This document shows, piece after piece, positions 1 through 9,497 of a DNA stretch of 19,872 nucleotides. Position 1 is the stretch's first letter. Every line of letters begins with the position of its first letter. This DNA is from Mariprofundus sp. Its GTDB lineage: Bacteria > Pseudomonadota > Zetaproteobacteria > Mariprofundales > Mariprofundaceae. Location: NCBI GenBank assembly GCA_030951065.1, contig JAUZQH010000018.1:1-19872 (forward strand), in the 5' to 3' direction. A program made the position numbers and the translations under genes. The notes beneath the pieces are model-generated. The model was not told the origin of the DNA. It did not search any database and saw only the letters and a list, made by a program, of their open reading frames with translations.

Positions 1-3000
1 ACTGGTACATCAGCGATTCTCCACCAATACATTTCCGTCCTGGGAACTGGCCCATCCGTTCCGCATGGTGGCGCACAATGGTGAAATCAATACCGTACGC
101 GGCAATATCAACTGGATGAATGCACGCCGTCACTCCATGCAATCCGAACTGCTTGGTGATGATCTGGCCAAACTGTGGCCTGTCATCAGGGAAGCGCAAT
201 CCGATACCGCCTGTTTTGATAATGCACTGGAACTGCTCGTCGCCGGTGGTTATTCGCTGGCCCATGCTGCCATGCTGATGATTCCGGAGGCCTGGGCAGG
301 TAACAAACAGATGGATGAAAGTCGCCGTGCTTTTTACGAATACCATGCTGCCCTGATGGAACCATGGGATGGCCCGGCTGCCGTGGCATTTACCGATGGC
401 CGACAGATCGGCGCCACGCTGGATCGTAATGGTTTGCGTCCGGCCCGTTATCTGGTCACTGATGACGGTCTGGTGCTCGGCGCTTCCGAAATGGGCGTGC
501 TCGATATTCCGGAAGAAAAAATCATCAAGAAATGGCGTTTACAGCCGGGCAAGATGCTGCTCATCGACCTGGAAGCAGGACGTATTATTGATGATGCTGA
601 AATCAAGCAGCAGCTTTCCACCAGCAAGCCATACCAGCAGTGGCTGGCCAAAACCCAGATTCAGCTTGAAGACCTGCCTGAAGAAGTGGCACCGCAGGCA
701 CCCGATCATGAAACCCTGCTGCATCGTCAGCAGTCCTTCGGTTATACACAGGAGGACCTCAAGCTCCTGATCACGCCGATGGCCGTATCCGGCCAGGAAG
801 GCACAGGCTCCATGGGTAACGACAGCCCGCTGACAGTGCTCTCCAATCGTGCCAAACCGATGTACAATTACTTCCGTCAGTTGTTTGCGCAGGTAACCAA
901 CCCGCCAATCGACCCGATCCGTGAAGAAATGGTCATGAGCCTGACCTCCATCATCGGCCCCAACCCGAATCTGCTCGGACTCGAGGAAAGTGAACCGCAA
1001 CTGCGTCTGGAAGTGCATCAGCCGATCCTCTCCAATGTCGATGTTGAAAAAATCCGCCACATTGATCAGCACACAGACAACCGTTTCCGCACCATCACCC
1101 TGTCTTCCTGCTATCCTGTCGATCTGGGTGCGGCAGGCATGAAAACGGCACTGACAGAGCTATGCCAAAAAGCCGAACAGGCCGTGCGCGATCACTATAA
1201 CATCATCATCCTGTCCGATCGCGGCATGAACCCGCAAAATATTGCCATCCCTGCCCTGCTCGCTACATCCGCAGTGCATCACCATCTGATCCGTGCAGGC
1301 CTCAGAACCGATACCGGTCTGGTGGTTGAAACAGGCTCTGCCCGTGAAGTACACCATTTTGCCTGTCTGGCCGGCTTCGGCGCAGAAGCGATTAACCCCT
1401 ATCTGGCCTTCGAAACGCTGAGCGACATGAAGCGGCAGGGACAATTGCCGGATGACCTGTCGAACAGTGAAATCGAAAGCCGGTATATCAAAGCCATCGG
1501 CAAGGGTCTGTTCAAGGTCATGTCCAAGATGGGTATTTCCACATACCAGTCCTATTGCGGCGCGCAGGTCTTCGAAGCGGTTGGCCTGTCCAGTGCATTT
1601 ATTGCAAAATATTTCACCGGTACGCCAACCCAGATTGAAGGTGCAGGACTGGCTGAAATCTCGCAGGAAGCAGCTCAGCGTCATATCGATGCCTTCCGTG
1701 GTGTCATGATTTACAAGAAAGCACTGGATGTCGGTGGTGAATATGCATGGCGCGTACGCGGCGATGAACATACCCTGACACCGGAAGCCATTGCCAAAGT
1801 ACAGCATGCAGTCAGAACATCCAACTACTCGTTATATAAAGAATATGCTGCTATCATCAACAACCAGGAAGGAAAACTGAAAACACTGCGCGGCCTGTTT
1901 AAATTCAAGGGTGCTACACCCATCCCGCTGGAAGAAGTTGAACCGGCCACGGCCATTGTAAAACGTTTCGCCACCGGTGCCATGAGCTTCGGCTCCATTT
2001 CTCACGAAGCGCATTCCACGCTGGCAATCGCCATGAACCGGCTCGGCGGCAAATCCAATACCGGCGAGGGCGGTGAAGAACGTTCCCGCTTCACTCCTAT
2101 GGAGAATGGTGACTCGATGCGCTCGGCCATCAAGCAGGTTGCATCCGGTCGTTTCGGCGTCACCACCGAATATCTGGTCAACTCCGATCAGATTCAGATC
2201 AAGATGGCGCAGGGTGCCAAGCCGGGCGAAGGCGGCCAGTTGCCGGGCCACAAGGTTGATCAGCGTATCGGCCGGGTGCGTCATTCCACCCCGGGCGTGG
2301 GTCTGATTTCACCGCCACCGCATCATGATATCTATTCGATTGAAGATCTGGCCCAGCTGATCTTTGATCTCAAGAACACCAATCCGCGCGCTGATATCTC
2401 GGTGAAACTGGTCAGTGAAATTGGCGTCGGCACCATTGCTGCCGGTGTGGTCAAGGCGCATGCCGACCATGTGGTGATTGCCGGGCACGATGGCGGTACC
2501 GGTGCATCACCGCTAACCTCGATCAAGCATGCCGGTACGCCGTGGGAGCTGGGGCTGGCTGAAACACAGCAGACGCTGGTATTGAACCGTTTGCGCGGGC
2601 GTATGACACTGCAAACCGACGGACAGATCAGAACCGGTCGCGATGTTGTCATCGCAGCATTGCTGGGTGCCGATGAAGTCGCATTCGGCACCATCGCACT
2701 GATTGCCGAAGGTTGTATTATGATGCGCAAATGCCATCTCAATACCTGCCCGGTCGGTGTGGCCACACAGGATCCGGAACTGCGTAAAAAATTCGTCGGC
2801 ACACCGGAAGATGTGGTGAATCTGTTCATGTATATTGCCGAGGAAACACGTGAGCTTATGGCCGAACTGGGTTTCCGAACCTACAATGAAATGATCGGGC
2901 GCTCCGATATGCTGGATACCAACGAAGCGATCAAGCACTGGAAGTCACAGGGGCTGGATCTCTCTCCGATCTTCCACCGCATTGATCCGAATGGCACAGC

Positions 3001-3973
3001 AGTCTACCACTGCGAAACACAGGATCACGGCCTGGATAAACTGATCGACAACAAGTTGATTGCGCAGGCCAAACCGGCGCTGGAAAACAAAGAGCCGGTG
3101 ATCATTGAAACACCGATCTGTAATGTGGATCGCAGCTTCGGAACCATGCTTTCCGGTGAAGTGGCCAAACGTTATGGTGATGAAGGTTTGCCGGAAGATA
3201 CGATAGCCATCAAGGCCAGGGGTACGGCCGGCCAATCGCTGGGTGCATGGCTGGCACGCGGTATTTCTATTGATCTGGCCGGTGAAGGCAACGACTACGT
3301 CGGCAAGGGTTTATCCGGTGGTCGCATCGCCATTTACCCGCCTGAAAAATCCAGAATCGTCGCTGAAGAGAATATCATTGTCGGCAATACCGTGCTGTTC
3401 GGCGCAACCAGCGGCGAATGTTATTTCCGGGGCATTGCCGGTGAACGTTTTGCCGTGCGCAATTCCGGTGCGGTCGCGGTTGTGGAAGGTGTCGGCGATC
3501 ATGGCTGTGAGTATATGACCGGCGGCACTGTGGTGGTGCTTGGTGATACAGGCCGCAACTTCGCGGCAGGCATGTCCGGTGGTATCGCCTATGTGCTTGA
3601 TAGCTCAGGCAACTTCGAAAACCGCTGCAACATGGCTCAGGTAGCACTGGAACCGATTATTGCTGAAGCCGATGCGCTGGAAGAGCTGGACCATCAGGGA
3701 GCTGATCTGGAAACCCACGGTCGCGTCGATATCAAGCATTCGCTATCACAAAATGACCAGCACATCGTTCACACCCTGATTAAACGACATGTGCATTACA
3801 CCAATTCGAGTGTCGGTAAACATATTCTGGACAACTGGAACGATTTTGTCGGTCAGTTTGTCAAGGTTATCCCCGTCGATTACCGCCGCGCCATGGCTGA
3901 AATGGAAGCGGAGTTGAAAGCGGCGGAGACCAAAGCTGAAAAAGCTGCTGCAAAGGAGACTACCCATGGGTAA
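1..3973 (+). CDS. gltB: Glutamate synthase (NADPH) large subunit, 5'-truncated by window edge
   Basis: The large (alpha) subunit of glutamate synthase releases ammonia from glutamine and adds it to 2-oxoglutarate to give glutamate; it is cytoplasmic and works with GltD. The reading frame is open from base 2, and roughly 200 N-terminal residues, including the catalytic N-terminal Cys, lie outside the window. Visible in order, counting from the Met codon at base 65: the rest of the class II glutaminase domain (HQRFSTNT just before it, [21 protein letters not shown]), a central domain to about residue 510, the FMN-binding synthase domain ([11 protein letters not shown]), a 3Fe-4S cluster motif with C884, C890 and C895 (CxxxxxCxxxxC in [13 protein letters not shown]), and the C-terminal GXGXG beta-helix domain (about 1060-1230). 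The charged Ala/Lys/Glu-rich tail is unremarkable. The stop overlaps gltD by 8 bases. Identification is secure. Confidence 0.97.
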   Translation, partial: LVHQRFSTNTFPSWELAHPFRMVAHNGEINTVRGNINWMNARRHSMQSELLGDDLAKLWPVIREAQSDTACFDNALELLVAGGYSLAHAAMLMIPEAWAGNKQMDESRRAFYEYHAALMEPWDGPAAVAFTDGRQIGATLDRNGLRPARYLVTDDGLVLGASEMGVLDIPEEKIIKKWRLQPGKMLLIDLEAGRIIDDAEIKQQLSTSKPYQQWLAKTQIQLEDLPEEVAPQAPDHETLLHRQQSFGYTQEDLKLLITPMAVSGQEGTGSMGNDSPLTVLSNRAKPMYNYFRQLFAQVTNPPIDPIREEMVMSLTSIIGPNPNLLGLEESEPQLRLEVHQPILSNVDVEKIRHIDQHTDNRFRTITLSSCYPVDLGAAGMKTALTELCQKAEQAVRDHYNIIILSDRGMNPQNIAIPALLATSAVHHHLIRAGLRTDTGLVVETGSAREVHHFACLAGFGAEAINPYLAFETLSDMKRQGQLPDDLSNSEIESRYIKAIGKGLFKVMSKMGISTYQSYCGAQVFEAVGLSSAFIAKYFTGTPTQIEGAGLAEISQEAAQRHIDAFRGVMIYKKALDVGGEYAWRVRGDEHTLTPEAIAKVQHAVRTSNYSLYKEYAAIINNQEGKLKTLRGLFKFKGATPIPLEEVEPATAIVKRFATGAMSFGSISHEAHSTLAIAMNRLGGKSNTGEGGEERSRFTPMENGDSMRSAIKQVASGRFGVTTEYLVNSDQIQIKMAQGAKPGEGGQLPGHKVDQRIGRVRHSTPGVGLISPPPHHDIYSIEDLAQLIFDLKNTNPRADISVKLVSEIGVGTIAAGVVKAHADHVVIAGHDGGTGASPLTSIKHAGTPWELGLAETQQTLVLNRLRGRMTLQTDGQIRTGRDVVIAALLGADEVAFGTIALIAEGCIMMRKCHLNTCPVGVATQDPELRKKFVGTPEDVVNLFMYIAEETRELMAELGFRTYNEMIGRSDMLDTNEAIKHWKSQGLDLSPIFHRIDPNGTAVYHCETQDHGLDKLIDNKLIAQAKPALENKEPVIIETPICNVDRSFGTMLSGEVAKRYGDEGLPEDTIAIKARGTAGQSLGAWLARGISIDLAGEGNDYVGKGLSGGRIAIYPPEKSRIVAEENIIVGNTVLFGATSGECYFRGIAGERFAVRNSGAVAVVEGVGDHGCEYMTGGTVVVLGDTGRNFAAGMSGGIAYVLDSSGNFENRCNMAQVALEPIIAEADALEELDHQGADLETHGRVDIKHSLSQNDQHIVHTLIKRHVHYTNSSVGKHILDNWNDFVGQFVKVIPVDYRRAMAEMEAELKAAETKAEKAAAKETTHG

Positions 3974-5402
3974 GCCAACCGGATTCAAGGAGTTTGCACG
4001 CGAGAATCTGAGTTATGCACCGGTCGCTGACCGTCTTACGCATTACAAGGAATTTTATAAGCTGCCGGAAGATATGGCCACCCAGGGTGCGCGCTGCATG
4101 GATTGCGGTATTCCGTTCTGTCACAACGGCTGCCCGATCAACAATATCATCCCTGAATGGAATGATGCGGTCTATCGCGGCAACTGGCGTGAAGCGCTGG
4201 ATATCCTGCATTCCACCAACAATTTTCCGGAGTTTACCGGCCGTATCTGCCCGGCTCCATGCGAAGAGGCATGTACGGTCAACCTGATCGGCGATGCTGT
4301 CTCCATTAAAAACATCGAGCTCTCCATTGTGGAAAAAGGCTGGCAGAACGAATGGATTACCCCGCAGATTGCCGAAATCAAAACCGGCAAACGCGTTGCC
4401 ATTGTCGGTTCCGGTCCTGCCGGCATGTCCGCCGCCCAGCAACTGGCCCGTGCCGGTCACGATGTGGTCGTATTTGAAAAGAACAACCGCATTGGGGGTC
4501 TGATGCGTTATGGCATCCCGAACTTCAAGTTCGATAAATCCGTGATCGACCGCCGCATGGCACAAATGCGTGCCGAAGGCGTGGAGTTCCGCGTTAATTC
4601 CCATATCGGCGGCAATATCTCTGCCAAGGAATTGCTTAATAATTTCGACGCTGTCGTGCTGAGCGGCGGCTCTGAGAAGCCACGCGACCTGCAGGTGCCC
4701 GGGCGCGAACTCAATGGTATTCACTTTGCTATGGAGTTTCTGACCAAGAATACTCAACGCGTATTGGGTGACGATATTCCCGATGAGGAATTCATATCTG
4801 CAGCCGGCAAACATGTCGTCGTTATTGGCGGCGGTGATACCGGTTCCGACTGTATCGGCACCGCAAACCGCCACGGTGCAGAATCTGTTACCCAGCTGGA
4901 AATTCTACCGAAACCTGAAGCAGAGCCGAACAAACTGATCACCTGGCCGAACTGGCCCATGAAGCTGCGCACATCCACCTCGCAGGAAGAAGGTTGTGAT
5001 CGCGATTGGGAGGTATCCACCAAACGTTTTATCGGTGATGACGATGGCAATGTACAGGCCATCGAATGCGTTCGCGTGGAGTGGAAGCAGGAAAATGGTC
5101 AATGGAAACTGAATGAAGTCGAAGGCTCCGAGTTCACGCTGCCGGCACAACTGGTAACGCTGGCCATGGGCTTTGTACATCCTGTGCATGAAGGTATGCT
5201 GGAAGAACTGGGGGTGGAAAAAGACGCTCGCGGCAATGTCGCTGCCGATGATCAGAATTACACCACCAGTATCGACAAGGTCTTCACGGCCGGCGATATG
5301 CGCCGTGGTCAATCCCTGGTCGTATGGGCCATTCGCGAAGGTCGCCAGTGTGCCCGCTCCGTGGATGAATATCTGATGGGTACCACCACCCTGCCCCGTT
5401 AA
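3966..5402 (+). CDS. gltD: Glutamate synthase (NADPH) small subunit
   Basis: The beta subunit takes electrons from NADPH through FAD and passes them by 4Fe-4S clusters to the FMN of GltB. The protein has 478 residues, normal for the family. The N-terminal cluster-binding region shows C44, C47, C52, C56 ([13 protein letters not shown]) and C95, C99, C103 (CPAPCEEAC). A Rossmann FAD motif GSGPAG lies at about 148-153, a second nucleotide-binding motif [12 protein letters not shown] for NADPH at about 285-296, and the family C-terminal stretch [20 protein letters not shown] follows. The ATG is preceded by AAAGGAG at 3952-3958 and overlaps the gltB stop, so translation is probably coupled. A hairpin terminator lies 25 bases after the stop. 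Identification is secure. Confidence 0.97.
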   Translation: MGKPTGFKEFARENLSYAPVADRLTHYKEFYKLPEDMATQGARCMDCGIPFCHNGCPINNIIPEWNDAVYRGNWREALDILHSTNNFPEFTGRICPAPCEEACTVNLIGDAVSIKNIELSIVEKGWQNEWITPQIAEIKTGKRVAIVGSGPAGMSAAQQLARAGHDVVVFEKNNRIGGLMRYGIPNFKFDKSVIDRRMAQMRAEGVEFRVNSHIGGNISAKELLNNFDAVVLSGGSEKPRDLQVPGRELNGIHFAMEFLTKNTQRVLGDDIPDEEFISAAGKHVVVIGGGDTGSDCIGTANRHGAESVTQLEILPKPEAEPNKLITWPNWPMKLRTSTSQEEGCDRDWEVSTKRFIGDDDGNVQAIECVRVEWKQENGQWKLNEVEGSEFTLPAQLVTLAMGFVHPVHEGMLEELGVEKDARGNVAADDQNYTTSIDKVFTAGDMRRGQSLVVWAIREGRQCARSVDEYLMGTTTLPR

Positions 5403-5426
5403 TCAAACGTACGTACTGAATCAATC

Positions 5427-5454
5427 AAAGGGTCGCGCAAGCGGCCCTTTTTTC
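5427..5454 (+). terminator. Intrinsic terminator of gltBD
   Basis: A 10-bp stem, AAAGGGTCGC paired with GCGGCCCTTT (one G-U wobble), closes a GCAA tetraloop and runs into a six-T tract. It lies 24 bases after the gltD stop, so it should end the gltBD transcript. Confidence 0.9.
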
Positions 5455-5603
5455 TTCTCACGGACCTTTATTCAGCAACAGAGGCCAACCTGTGTACAGA
5501 CAAAAGTGGCCCCCTGCGACTCACCTTTCCGATGTGCAAGCCGGTCTGTGATCATCCCATAGCTTCTTTACTCTCAACGACGCATGATAAAGAATCACAT
5601 CTC

Positions 5604-6746
5604 ATGCATCTTATGGAAAAACTATTAACCGGACTGTCGCCGCGCCAATCCCAGCAGGAAATTATACTTTCTTCTTCAGGTGCGGTTATCGGTATAGGGC
5701 TGGTTGCATGGGTCAGCTACCACCTTGTCGACAGTCACGCCCTGCCTTTTATCGTTGCATCCATGGGTGCTGCTGCTGTATTGCTCTATGCCGCACCGCA
5801 CAGTCCGTTAACAAGGCCCTGGTCATTTGTTGGCGGCCACCTGGTATCCGCTGCCGTAGGTGTCACCTGTGCGGCATGGATTCCCGATCTGTTTCTGGCC
5901 AGCGGGCTGGCGGTAGGGCTGGCTATCTTTGCCATGCATCAATTGAATTGCCTGCATCCACCCGGTGGAGCCGCTGCATTGGTCGCCGTCATCGGTGGTG
6001 ACCAGATTCATTCGCTGGGTTATTTCTACGTACTGGTTCCTGTCGGACTGAACGTGTTGATTCTGGGCAGCGCTGTCTGGCTGACACGTGTGTTGCTTGC
6101 GCAAAGACAACAAGCCAAAACATTTATACCCTACCCTGATACACATGAAGAGTATGAGCTGCCCAATACCGTCCCGTTTTCGAATGATGACCTGAACAGC
6201 GCATTACAGGAAATCAACACCTATATTGACGTAACCATTGAAGATTTAAATGATATCTATACCCGTGCCACTTCATTCGCCCATCAACGCAGTCTGGGAA
6301 GTATGGAATGCCGGGATATTATGACACATCAGGTCGTTACTGTTGAATTTGGTGACAGCCTGAAAGATGCCTGGACACTGATGCAGCAGCACAACATCAA
6401 AAGTCTGCCGGTTATCAGCAGGGTCCGACGGGTAAACGGCATCATCACCGTTAGTGATTTCAAGCAGGAAGCCGCACAGTTTCCCGGAGAAACGATTGAA
6501 GAACGTCTGAAAATACTGATAAAACCCACTTCAGGCATAAGTTCGAGCAAAGCCGAAGTGGTTGGACAGTTGATGACATCCCCTGTCATTACGCTGCCGG
6601 AAGATGCACATGTTAGCGAAGCCGTCTCGATATTCACCGATAAGGGGATCAGCCATATCCCTATACTGAACCACGAACGACGGCTGGCCGGCATGCTTTC
6701 ACGTACTGATGTGGCACGTTCCTTGCGTTCATCCGGCACAGTATAG
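5604..6746 (+). CDS. HPP-family membrane protein with C-terminal CBS-domain pair
   Basis: From the ATG at 5604 the protein has 380 residues. The N-terminal half has about five hydrophobic segments (near 20-42, 48-64, 80-93, 96-114, 140-165) and the diagnostic LHPPGGAAAL motif, with HPP at 118-120. A soluble linker leads to two CBS domains (about 236-291 and 321-374, with RDIMTHQVVTV and QLMTSPVITLP), which in other proteins bind adenine nucleotides and gate transport or enzyme activity. Some plant and cyanobacterial HPP proteins have been reported to move nitrite; the substrate here is unknown. An ATG at 5532 would add 24 residues, but they are hydrophilic and have no ribosome-binding site; ATG 5613 is another option, and no strong Shine-Dalgarno sequence marks any of the three. 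The gene is separated from gltD by a terminator and about 200 bases. Confidence 0.85.
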   Translation: MHLMEKLLTGLSPRQSQQEIILSSSGAVIGIGLVAWVSYHLVDSHALPFIVASMGAAAVLLYAAPHSPLTRPWSFVGGHLVSAAVGVTCAAWIPDLFLASGLAVGLAIFAMHQLNCLHPPGGAAALVAVIGGDQIHSLGYFYVLVPVGLNVLILGSAVWLTRVLLAQRQQAKTFIPYPDTHEEYELPNTVPFSNDDLNSALQEINTYIDVTIEDLNDIYTRATSFAHQRSLGSMECRDIMTHQVVTVEFGDSLKDAWTLMQQHNIKSLPVISRVRRVNGIITVSDFKQEAAQFPGETIEERLKILIKPTSGISSSKAEVVGQLMTSPVITLPEDAHVSEAVSIFTDKGISHIPILNHERRLAGMLSRTDVARSLRSSGTV

Positions 6747-6770
6747 AAGGCAGGGACTCACCCTGCCTTT
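6747..6770 (+). terminator. Probable terminator hairpin after HPP-CBS gene
   Basis: A perfect 9-bp stem, AAGGCAGGG with CCCTGCCTT, and a five-base loop (ACTCA) starts directly after the stop codon. Only three T residues follow without interruption, so termination may be weak or Rho-assisted. Confidence 0.6.
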
Positions 6771-6842
6771 GTATGCGCGCGACCCTGTAGCCGGACAGTT
6801 GTTTCGTCGCGGTTTCAATTACCCTTCCCGATAAAAAAAGCG

Positions 6843-6866
6843 TATAATCCAGCTTCGAACAGGAGA
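6843..6866 (+). promoter_or_regulatory. Candidate -10 box and ribosome-binding site of the phosphate permease gene
   Basis: TATAAT at 6843-6848 matches the sigma-70 -10 consensus exactly. No good -35 hexamer lies 16-18 bases upstream (TTACCC at 6819-6824 is poor). AGGAGA at 6861-6866 lies 6 bases before ATG 6873 but only 3 bases before GTG 6870, which decides the start of the next gene. I saw no recognisable Pho box. Confidence 0.5.
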
Positions 6867-6872
6867 TACGTG

Positions 6873-7916
6873 ATGGACAGTCTGTTCATAATCGCGGCAG
6901 CAACAGTGATTGTGCTGGTGGTATTTGATTACACCAACGGTTTTCATGATGCCTCCAACGTCATTGCCACGGTCATTGCGTCACGTGCCATGACACCGGC
7001 TCAGGCTGTGCTGGTGGTCGGTTTCTTTGAATTTCTCGGTCCCCTGCTCGGCGGTACTGCAGTAGCTGACACCATTGGCAGTTTTGTCGATATTTCCGAT
7101 CTGCAATCACTGCCGGCTACGGTCATCATCCTGTGTGGTGTGGTGGCAGCAGTGGCCTGGAATATCATCACCTGGCGATTCGGCATCCCTTCATCATCCT
7201 CGCATGCTCTGGTTGGCGGTTTAATCGGCGCTGTGCTCGTTTCCGCCGGCAATGAACATATCGTATGGGGGTTGAATGAACTGGGTCATGGCCATGTGAT
7301 CGGTGTCTTCAAAGTGCTGTTCGCACTGCTGATCAGTCCGGTGATCGGTTTCTGGGTCGGTTTTATGATTCACCGCTGGATGGGCATCCTGTTACGTGGT
7401 GCCCACCCGCAGGTGAACCGCAATCTACGCCGCAGTCAGTTTTTCACCACGGCAGCGCTGGCCTTTGCCCATGGTGCCAACGATGCCCAGAAAAGCATGG
7501 GCGTCATTACGCTGGTGCTGGTACTGGGCGGCTTTATTCCACAGTTTGAAGTACCCTTCTGGGTCGTACTGTTGTGCGCTGTAGCCATCACGCTGGGAAT
7601 TATGTCCGGTGGCTGGCGTATCGTGCGAACTGTCGGCTTCGGCATCTACAAAATCCGACCTCTGCACGCCGTCAATACCCAGATCACTGCCGGTGTGATC
7701 ATTTTTTCTGCCGCCATGCTGGGGGGGCCTGTATCCACAACCCATGTGGTCAGCTCATCCATCATGGGCATTGGTGCATCGGAACGCCCGCGTTCGGTTC
7801 GCTGGGCCAAGGCCAGGGATATTATCAGCACCTGGGTTATTACTATCCCCGGTGCTGCGCTGATTGCCGCAGCCAGTTATCTGTTGCTGGGGCAGCTGCT
7901 TTTATTGGAAAGTTAA
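6873..7916 (+). CDS. pit: Inorganic phosphate transporter, PiT family
   Basis: This is a low-affinity inner-membrane phosphate permease that in bacteria moves phosphate (often as a metal-phosphate complex) using the proton gradient. The 347-residue protein is hydrophobic throughout and shows the inverted-repeat architecture of the family: NGFHDASN at 22-29 and its counterpart FAHGANDAQKSMG at about 198-210, and PSSSSHALVGG at about 107-117 matched by PVSTTHVVSSS near 290. It is a short PiT without the long cytoplasmic loop of some members. ATG 6873 is preferred over GTG 6870 because of the distance to AGGAGA. The following DUF47 gene, 99 bases on, is a usual partner of PiT permeases. Its specificity (phosphate rather than sulfate) is inferred from that partner. 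Confidence 0.93.
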   Translation: MDSLFIIAAATVIVLVVFDYTNGFHDASNVIATVIASRAMTPAQAVLVVGFFEFLGPLLGGTAVADTIGSFVDISDLQSLPATVIILCGVVAAVAWNIITWRFGIPSSSSHALVGGLIGAVLVSAGNEHIVWGLNELGHGHVIGVFKVLFALLISPVIGFWVGFMIHRWMGILLRGAHPQVNRNLRRSQFFTTAALAFAHGANDAQKSMGVITLVLVLGGFIPQFEVPFWVVLLCAVAITLGIMSGGWRIVRTVGFGIYKIRPLHAVNTQITAGVIIFSAAMLGGPVSTTHVVSSSIMGIGASERPRSVRWAKARDIISTWVITIPGAALIAAASYLLLGQLLLLES

Positions 7917-7990
7917 CATGGAATAACAATGCACCTGCACGGGTTTTCCACCCCATGACAAGTTTCATGGACTGGAAAAATCCATACGCG
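7917..7990 (+). repeat. Palindromic element, copy 1 (between pit and DUF47 gene)
   Basis: The element starts on the base after the pit stop codon. An inner stem CCATGA/TCATGG (7952-7957 with 7965-7970) and a flanking TTTTCCA/TGGAAAA pair (7944-7950 with 7973-7979) form an imperfect hairpin; ATGGA at 7918-7922 can also pair with TCCAT at 7981-7985. It shares TTTTCCACCCCATG, the CATGG arm, a TG(G/C)AAAA stretch and a closing CGCG with the element at 10481-10550. I read them as two diverged copies of one dispersed repeat. This copy lies inside a probable operon. Confidence 0.65.
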
Positions 7991-8015
7991 TTAAGGAGAA
8001 CAACAGGAGAACAAT

Positions 8016-8714
8016 ATGAACACGCCAGTCAGCTACTTAAAAAAACTGATCGACAGGATAATACCTCCCATGCCGGACTTTTTCTCTCTGATCAATGAAC
8101 AGTGCGAACTTTGCGTACAAACCATGGCTGTGTTTGTAACCTATATGGAAAGCGGCGATGCCAGCAAGGCAGATCAGATTCGCCACATGGAGAAACACGG
8201 TGATGCACTCAAGCAACGCAACAGCAAAATCCTGAACCGGGCGTTTACTACACCGATGGACAGGGAAGATATTCACGATGCCATCACCAGCATTGACGAA
8301 ATCATGAACTATGCAAAAACAACCGTGCGGGAACTGGAGGTGCTCGATTTACAGCCGGATCAGTACATGCTCGAAATGGCGATTGAATTGAGAGACGGCA
8401 CCGAGGCGCTGCAGCGCGGCTTTGCCATGCTGTCCAGCAATCCTTCTCATGCTGAAGATGATGCGCTGGCTGCACGCAAGGCAGAACGCCGGGTTGAACG
8501 CGTATACAGACAAGCCATTGCACACCTTTTTCGGCCTGATGTCGTGCTGGAGAAGGTGCCCGGCGATGACGGGGGGTCCGAACATCATCAACTGGCACTC
8601 ACTATGATTGATATATTCAAACATCGGGAAATCTATCGCCACATGTCAAACGGTGCGGATAAACTGGCGCATACGGCAGACAAGCTAAATGACATTATTG
8701 TCAAAATTTCCTGA
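8016..8714 (+). CDS. DUF47 / PhoU-like phosphate transport regulator
   Basis: This is a 232-residue, all-helical soluble protein of the DUF47 (TIGR00153-type) family, distantly related to PhoU and commonly encoded beside PiT permeases, whose activity it is thought to modulate. Visible family features include the N-terminal FFSLINEQCELC region, the acidic/His-rich helix DQIRHMEKHGDALKQ and the phrase FTTPMDREDIHDAI around residues 69-82, which carries the conserved acidic metal-binding positions. The C-terminus (LTMIDIFKHREIYRHMSNGADKLAHTADKLNDII) is typical. AGGAGA at 8005-8010 sits 5 bases before the ATG, and a second AAGGAG lies at 7993-7998. The gene is downstream of pit in the same direction, probably cotranscribed. 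Confidence 0.9.
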   Translation: MNTPVSYLKKLIDRIIPPMPDFFSLINEQCELCVQTMAVFVTYMESGDASKADQIRHMEKHGDALKQRNSKILNRAFTTPMDREDIHDAITSIDEIMNYAKTTVRELEVLDLQPDQYMLEMAIELRDGTEALQRGFAMLSSNPSHAEDDALAARKAERRVERVYRQAIAHLFRPDVVLEKVPGDDGGSEHHQLALTMIDIFKHREIYRHMSNGADKLAHTADKLNDIIVKIS

Positions 8715-8786
8715 TTCATTTGTCAATCGGATTATATTTTGCTTTACACAGATGGACATAAAACAGGAAAGATTCATATTTCGCAC

Positions 8787-9497
8787 ATGCGTCGTGACTC
8801 AATTTATACTTCGGATATTCATAACAACGGATTCGTCTTTGATGACAAGGTAGCGAGCGTTTTTGCCGACATGATCCGTCGCTCCGTGCCCGGTTACGGA
8901 CAGACCTTACAGATGGTGGAATTGTTGGCTCACGAATATGCGCAGGACGGTACCCGACTGTACGATCTGGGCTGTTCGCTTGGCGCTGCCACGATGGCTT
9001 TGAATCGCGGTGCCGCCGGTAAGGCATGCCACATTATCGGGGTGGATAGCTCCCCTGCCATGGTTGATCGCTGCAGGACAATGCTGCACGGCGAAACCGT
9101 GGAAATTCTTTGTCAGGACATCCTGGAGACCGACATCAAAGATGCTTCGGTGGTAGTATTAAATTTCGTACTGCAATTTATCGCCAAAGAGGAACGACTC
9201 GAACTTATTGCGAATATTCATGAAGGGCTGCATGAGGGTGGCGTACTGATCCTGTCCGAGAAAATTGCTTTTGATGATGCAGATGAAAACCGTCGACAAA
9301 CCGAACTGCATGAGGCATTCAAACGGGCGCAGGGCTATTCGGATATGGAGATCAGCCGCAAACGTACGGCGCTTGAACATGTGCTGATACCGGAAACACA
9401 GGCTGTGCATCATGCCCGCTTGAAGCAGGCCGGTTTTTACACATCGAACACGTGGTTCCAATGCTTTAATTTTGTTTCAATGATCGCCGTGAAATGA
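8787..9497 (+). CDS. cmoA: Carboxy-S-adenosyl-L-methionine synthase
   Basis: CmoA converts S-adenosylmethionine and prephenate to carboxy-SAM, the carboxymethyl donor for the wobble uridine (cmo5U34) of tRNAs. The 236-residue protein follows the E. coli enzyme closely by memory of its sequence: RRSVPGY near 31-37, the SAM-binding YDLGCSLGAAT at 59-69, VVLNFVLQFI, LSEKI, and the C-terminal WFQCFNF. ATG 8787 is chosen because the conserved part (DIHNNGFVFDDKVASVF) begins just after it. A TTG at 8739 in frame would add 16 residues without family support, and AGGAAA at 8765-8770 is too far from ATG 8787 to decide, so the start is uncertain. The stop overlaps cmoB by 4 bases (ATGA). Confidence 0.93.
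   Translation: MRRDSIYTSDIHNNGFVFDDKVASVFADMIRRSVPGYGQTLQMVELLAHEYAQDGTRLYDLGCSLGAATMALNRGAAGKACHIIGVDSSPAMVDRCRTMLHGETVEILCQDILETDIKDASVVVLNFVLQFIAKEERLELIANIHEGLHEGGVLILSEKIAFDDADENRRQTELHEAFKRAQGYSDMEISRKRTALEHVLIPETQAVHHARLKQAGFYTSNTWFQCFNFVSMIAVK

Noticed and set aside
3960..4874. 304-codon minus-strand ORF opposite gltD
   Set aside because: It is antisense to a clearly identified gene, has no recognisable domain, and long reverse-frame ORFs are common opposite GC-rich codons. The same applies to 1160-1807 (minus) and 14600-15454 (plus, opposite infB).
5480..5511. GGCCA...TGGCC palindrome in the gltD-HPP spacer
   Set aside because: A 5-bp stem with a long loop, with no partner elsewhere in the window and no clear function; nothing else was seen in this spacer beyond the terminator.
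5532..5603. Upstream start for the HPP-CBS gene at ATG 5532
   Set aside because: The added 24 residues are not family-like and no Shine-Dalgarno sequence precedes the codon.
8715..8786. Promoter for cmoAB (TTGTCA at 8720, TATATT at 8734)
   Set aside because: The two hexamers are only 8 bases apart; other pairs had spacings well outside 15-19 bases or poor matches.
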